Positions 6,584 through 8,986 of a stretch of 8,986 nt of DNA are shown in pieces. This stretch comes from Aurantimonadaceae bacterium (lineage in GTDB: Bacteria > Pseudomonadota > Alphaproteobacteria > Rhizobiales > Rhizobiaceae), in the NCBI GenBank assembly GCA_003232595.1, contig QIIJ01000595.1, positions 1-8,986 on the forward strand, in the 5' to 3' direction. The translations under genes were made by a program, and so were the position numbers. The notes under the pieces were generated by a model that searched no databases, was not told the DNA's origin, and saw only the letters and a program-made list of their open reading frames with translations. The stretch's first letter is position 1. Every line of letters begins with the position of its first letter.

Positions 6584-7110
6584 GGAGCCTTGATCTCCAG
6601 ATAATTCAGAACAAAATCAGCCATGGCAGATATATCATCCAGACTAAAGAGTTCCCGGTCGCAATCTACCACATCGTAGTCGGCAGCAACTGCGACAACC
6701 GACTTGTCTTGTGGCCAAATCGGCTGGTCGCGTTTGGTAAGGCTTCGGGTCGCCTCGATTTTGGGATGTGAGTATTTTTTAAAACCTTCGATAATTACCA
6801 GATCACAAGGTGCCATTTTTGCCAGAACCTCATCGAGATCGGGTTCGTCCTCATCGCTCAATTCATGCATCAATACCCATCGGACACCGGAAACAAGTGC
6901 CACTTCCCGCGCGCCGGCCTCACGATGGGCAAATGAGTCCGTGCCCGGTTTGTCGACATCAAATCCGTGGTGGGCATGTTTGATGGTTGAAACCCGCAAT
7001 CCCCGTTCTGTCAGATTGGCAACCAACCCTGCTACCAAGCGGGTTTTACCGGAATTCTTCCAGCCGGTAATGCCGAATATTGCCGGTTTATCCCTGATTA
7101 CCGATTTCAT
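6580..7110 (-). CDS. mobB: MobB, molybdopterin-guanine dinucleotide biosynthesis GTPase
   Basis: MobB is a P-loop GTP-binding accessory protein that assists MobA in attaching GMP to molybdopterin; it is helpful but not essential in E. coli. The 176-residue product has Walker A GWKNSGKT (16-23), the family block TIKHAHHGFDVDKPGTDS (about 42-59) and DLVIIEGFKKY (about 102-112), which carries the downstream nucleotide-site Glu-Gly. Length is normal for stand-alone MobB. The start overlaps the stop of mobA, and its own stop overlaps the start of moeA, each by four bases (ATGA). Confidence 0.94.
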   Translation of the reverse strand: MKSVIRDKPAIFGITGWKNSGKTRLVAGLVANLTERGLRVSTIKHAHHGFDVDKPGTDSFAHREAGAREVALVSGVRWVLMHELSDEDEPDLDEVLAKMAPCDLVIIEGFKKYSHPKIEATRSLTKRDQPIWPQDKSVVAVAADYDVVDCDRELFSLDDISAMADFVLNYLEIKAP

Positions 7111-7754
7111 CTGACCACCTCCAGCAGCAACTCCTCAGCCTTCGCCAGATCCTCCGGAGTGTTAACATTAAAAAACGGGTCAAGACTGTCGGACAGTTTC
7201 ATTGGAAATGACACCGTGGCCAGGGTGTAATTATCGATGAACGCCAATACTTTGCGATTGCCGCCGCGCTTGAGATAGGTGTCAAGATCATCAACCAGCG
7301 CAACGGGCCACAACCCCGCCACAGGATGAATACGGCCACCGGATTTGGCAAGAACAATTGTGCTCTCGCCCGCTTTGTTCGATAGCTTCGCAACCAGATC
7401 ATCCGGTAGAAAAGGCGTGTCTGCGGCAGCACTGACAATAAATCTTGTCCGAGGTGAATTTTTACAAGACCAGCGCATTCCAGCCAAAATACCCGCAAGC
7501 GGTCCAGCATGGCCTTCGACGGTATCAGCGACCACTTCATAATCCAGGTCGGCAAAACGTTGATGATCGCCATTGGCGTTAATAACAATCGAGCCAACCT
7601 GGCGGGCGAGACAATCAAGCGCACGGGCAATCATTGGCCTTCCGCCCAGCAAGGCAAGGCTCTTGTCGCCACCGCCCATTCTTCGGGAAAGACCGCCGGC
7701 AAGAACGACCCCGTTCACATCCAGGTTTCCGTTGCGAATATCCATTGCCATCAT
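7107..7754 (-). CDS. mobA: MobA, molybdenum cofactor guanylyltransferase
   Basis: MobA transfers GMP from GTP to Mo-molybdopterin, giving the (bis-)MGD cofactor used by formate dehydrogenase and other DMSO-reductase-family enzymes. The 215 residues have the nucleotidyltransferase signature VLAGGLSRRMGGGDKSL (about 17-33), GPLAGILAGM (84-93), the metal-binding AAADTPFLP (Asp112) and FFNVNTPEDLA near the C-terminus. The start at 7754 overlaps the stop of fdhD. Two other in-frame ATGs, at 7751 and 7745, are possible starts, and no ribosome site distinguishes them, which fits coupling to fdhD translation. Confidence 0.94.
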   Translation of the reverse strand: MMAMDIRNGNLDVNGVVLAGGLSRRMGGGDKSLALLGGRPMIARALDCLARQVGSIVINANGDHQRFADLDYEVVADTVEGHAGPLAGILAGMRWSCKNSPRTRFIVSAAADTPFLPDDLVAKLSNKAGESTIVLAKSGGRIHPVAGLWPVALVDDLDTYLKRGGNRKVLAFIDNYTLATVSFPMKLSDSLDPFFNVNTPEDLAKAEELLLEVVR

Positions 7755-8623
7755 ATGTGGGCTGATTTTCTGTTATGGCGTGGTTGTTCTTCCTCGATTA
7801 TGGCAACATCACTGTCAAAATCGATGCGATCGTGGCCCGCCACCGCAACAAAACGTTTACCCCTTGCCCTTCCGATCAACGTCAATCCGGCCTTCTTTGC
7901 AAGCTCTACACCCCAGGCGGTAAAGCCCGAGCGAGACACGAGGATTGGAATGCCCATCATCACAGTTTTGATCACCATTTCAGAGGTCAGCCTGCCGGTG
8001 GTATAGAATATCTTGTTATCGGCGGAAATTTTATTCATCGCCATCCACCCGGCAACCTTGTCCACCGCATTGTGGCGTCCGACATCCTCCATATAGGCAA
8101 GCGGCACATCCTTTTGGCACAAAACACAGCCGTGAATGGCACCAACTTCCAGATATAGGCTGGGCATAGTATTGATCTTTTTGGTAAGCGCATAGAGCCA
8201 TGAGGTTTTCAATATGGCCTGAGAATTCAATTTCACTTCGTCAAAGGCGTCAATCACATCGCCAAAAATTGTGCCTTGAGCGCAACCGGAGGTGCGCACC
8301 TTCTTTTTCATCTTTTCTTCAAAATCAGTTTCGGTTTCGGTGCGAATGACAATAACGCGGAGATCCTCGTCATAGTCAATTGCGGTAATCTCATCGACGT
8401 CTTTCAGCATGTTCTGATTGATCAGATAACCAACCGCAAGATAATCAGGATGATCGCCGATGGTCATCATGGTGACAACCTCCTGGGAGTTGAGAAACAA
8501 TGTCAGCGGTTTTTCGGTAATCACCCTGAGATCCACCGGCTGGCCGGTATGATCTAACCCGGATACCGGTTTTGACAGGGAAGCATCCTGTGGATTGGGC
8601 GAAATTGCTGCTTTGTTACTCAT
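7751..8623 (-). CDS. fdhD: FdhD, formate dehydrogenase sulfurtransferase/chaperone
   Basis: FdhD passes sulfur from the cysteine desulfurase IscS to the Mo-bis-MGD cofactor, which formate dehydrogenase needs for activity. The start at 8623 has GGAG about five bases upstream; the frame runs back to 8677, but that extension (about 18 residues) overlaps the upstream gene's stop. From 8623 the protein has 290 residues. Family blocks are PDYLAVGYLI (59-68), TSGCAQGTIFGD (111-122), EDVGRHNAVDKVAGW (179-193), FYTTGRLTSEMVIK (206-219) and PILVSRSGFTAWGVELA (226-242). The usual C-x-x-C of E. coli FdhD is reduced to one Cys (Cys114, followed by AQG), while HGCVLC (Cys166, Cys169) has a new C-x-x-C. This looks like a subfamily variant, not a broken copy. 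It leads the fdhD-mobA-mobB-moeA series. Confidence 0.94.
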   Translation of the reverse strand: MSNKAAISPNPQDASLSKPVSGLDHTGQPVDLRVITEKPLTLFLNSQEVVTMMTIGDHPDYLAVGYLINQNMLKDVDEITAIDYDEDLRVIVIRTETETDFEEKMKKKVRTSGCAQGTIFGDVIDAFDEVKLNSQAILKTSWLYALTKKINTMPSLYLEVGAIHGCVLCQKDVPLAYMEDVGRHNAVDKVAGWMAMNKISADNKIFYTTGRLTSEMVIKTVMMGIPILVSRSGFTAWGVELAKKAGLTLIGRARGKRFVAVAGHDRIDFDSDVAIIEEEQPRHNRKSAHI

Positions 8624-8643
8624 TGGCACTCCAATTTCGATGC

Positions 8644-8986
8644 TCACTGTTCCTCGTCTGCAGGTCGTGGCCCCCAATATATCAGCATTGCTGCAAGCAT
8701 GCCAATTATCGCGGATATAAGCATGATTATCAGCATCGGAAACGGGCCCGTTTCAGGTCCAAGCAGAGCAGCCGCCAGAAATGACAGGGCAGCGCCGCCG
8801 CCTACCTGAAGAAAACCTGTTAGCCCGGAAGCTGATCCGGCAAGATCAGGGCGCACACTGATTGCACCTGCATTGGCATTGGGCAGAGCAAGGCCGTTGC
8901 CAACACCGATCAGAAACATCGGCGCAAACAGTGACAGGGCATGATTGAGCCCGATGGCGAACAATGCAAGCGAGATGGCAACACCG
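8644..8986 (-). CDS. Partial Bcr/CflA-type MFS transporter (C-terminal part)
   Basis: The minus strand encodes about 113 residues ending at the TGA at 8646-8644; the 5' part lies outside the window. The sequence is strongly hydrophobic with roughly four membrane segments: LFAPMFLIGVGNGLALPNAN, a segment around GLTGFLQVGGGAALSFLAAALL, and MLIIMLISAIIGMLAAMLIYW near the end. ALPNANAGAISVRPDLAGSA matches the loop and helix typical of the Bcr/CflA drug-efflux family in the major facilitator superfamily. An internal TTG at 8964 is not the true start because the frame continues to the window edge. The gene ends 20 bases before fdhD, so it may share a transcript with the Moco genes. Its substrate cannot be told. 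Confidence 0.85.
   Translation of the reverse strand, partial: GVAISLALFAIGLNHALSLFAPMFLIGVGNGLALPNANAGAISVRPDLAGSASGLTGFLQVGGGAALSFLAAALLGPETGPFPMLIIMLISAIIGMLAAMLIYWGPRPADEEQ

Noticed and set aside
7509..8006. 165-codon plus-strand frame across mobA and fdhD
   Set aside because: It is antisense to two firmly identified genes and has no ribosome site or family match.
8624..8677. Longer fdhD start at 8677
   Set aside because: It would overlap the transporter's stop, and the 18 added residues do not look like FdhD, while GGAG sits just before ATG 8623.
1..8986. CRISPR array, tRNA, rRNA, insertion sequence or att site
   Set aside because: I saw no regularly spaced repeats, cloverleaf-like sequence, transposase or terminal inverted repeats, and no tRNA-end duplications.

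Overview
The window looks like a chromosomal stretch from an alphaproteobacterium of moderate GC, possibly a marine Hyphomicrobiales-type organism. That placement is an inference from gene order and protein flavour; no rRNA or other phylogenetic marker is present. Two unrelated blocks meet tail to tail near 5287-5302.

Left part (1-1802): the window opens inside a minus-strand alpha/beta-hydrolase gene (COG4757-like) that starts at 311 and runs off the left edge. About 770 bp follow with no convincing gene. This stretch holds a perfect 10-bp-arm palindrome (512-536) and a cluster of stem-loop sequences (873-1029). Next is a small orphan gene (1108-1506) with one EF-hand-like loop. A good ribosome binding site lies in front of a different, short reading frame at 1082, so the gene may be frameshifted by one base in an A run. 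A 296-bp AT-rich spacer with a possible promoter precedes the next gene.

Centre (1803-5286): a tight two-gene unit encodes a 718-residue subtilisin-like (S8) serine protease with all catalytic residues, an N-terminal prodomain-like region and a beta-rich insertion, followed 13 nt later by a 437-residue ComEC-like metallo-beta-lactamase-fold protein. No transporter, signal peptide or recognisable housekeeping partner is attached. A protease plus MBL hydrolase pair resembles the effector parts of bacterial conflict systems, and it is the best candidate here for an undescribed system.

Right part (5303-8986, all minus strand): a molybdenum-cofactor operon reads fdhD, mobA, mobB, moeA, with each junction a 4-nt ATGA stop/start overlap. 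It lies 20 nt downstream of the 3' end of a Bcr/CflA-type MFS transporter gene cut by the right edge. MoeA inserts molybdate into molybdopterin, MobA adds GMP to give the guanine dinucleotide cofactor, MobB is the accessory GTPase, and FdhD sulfurates the cofactor for formate dehydrogenase. The set therefore supports a bis-MGD enzyme, probably a formate dehydrogenase encoded outside the window.
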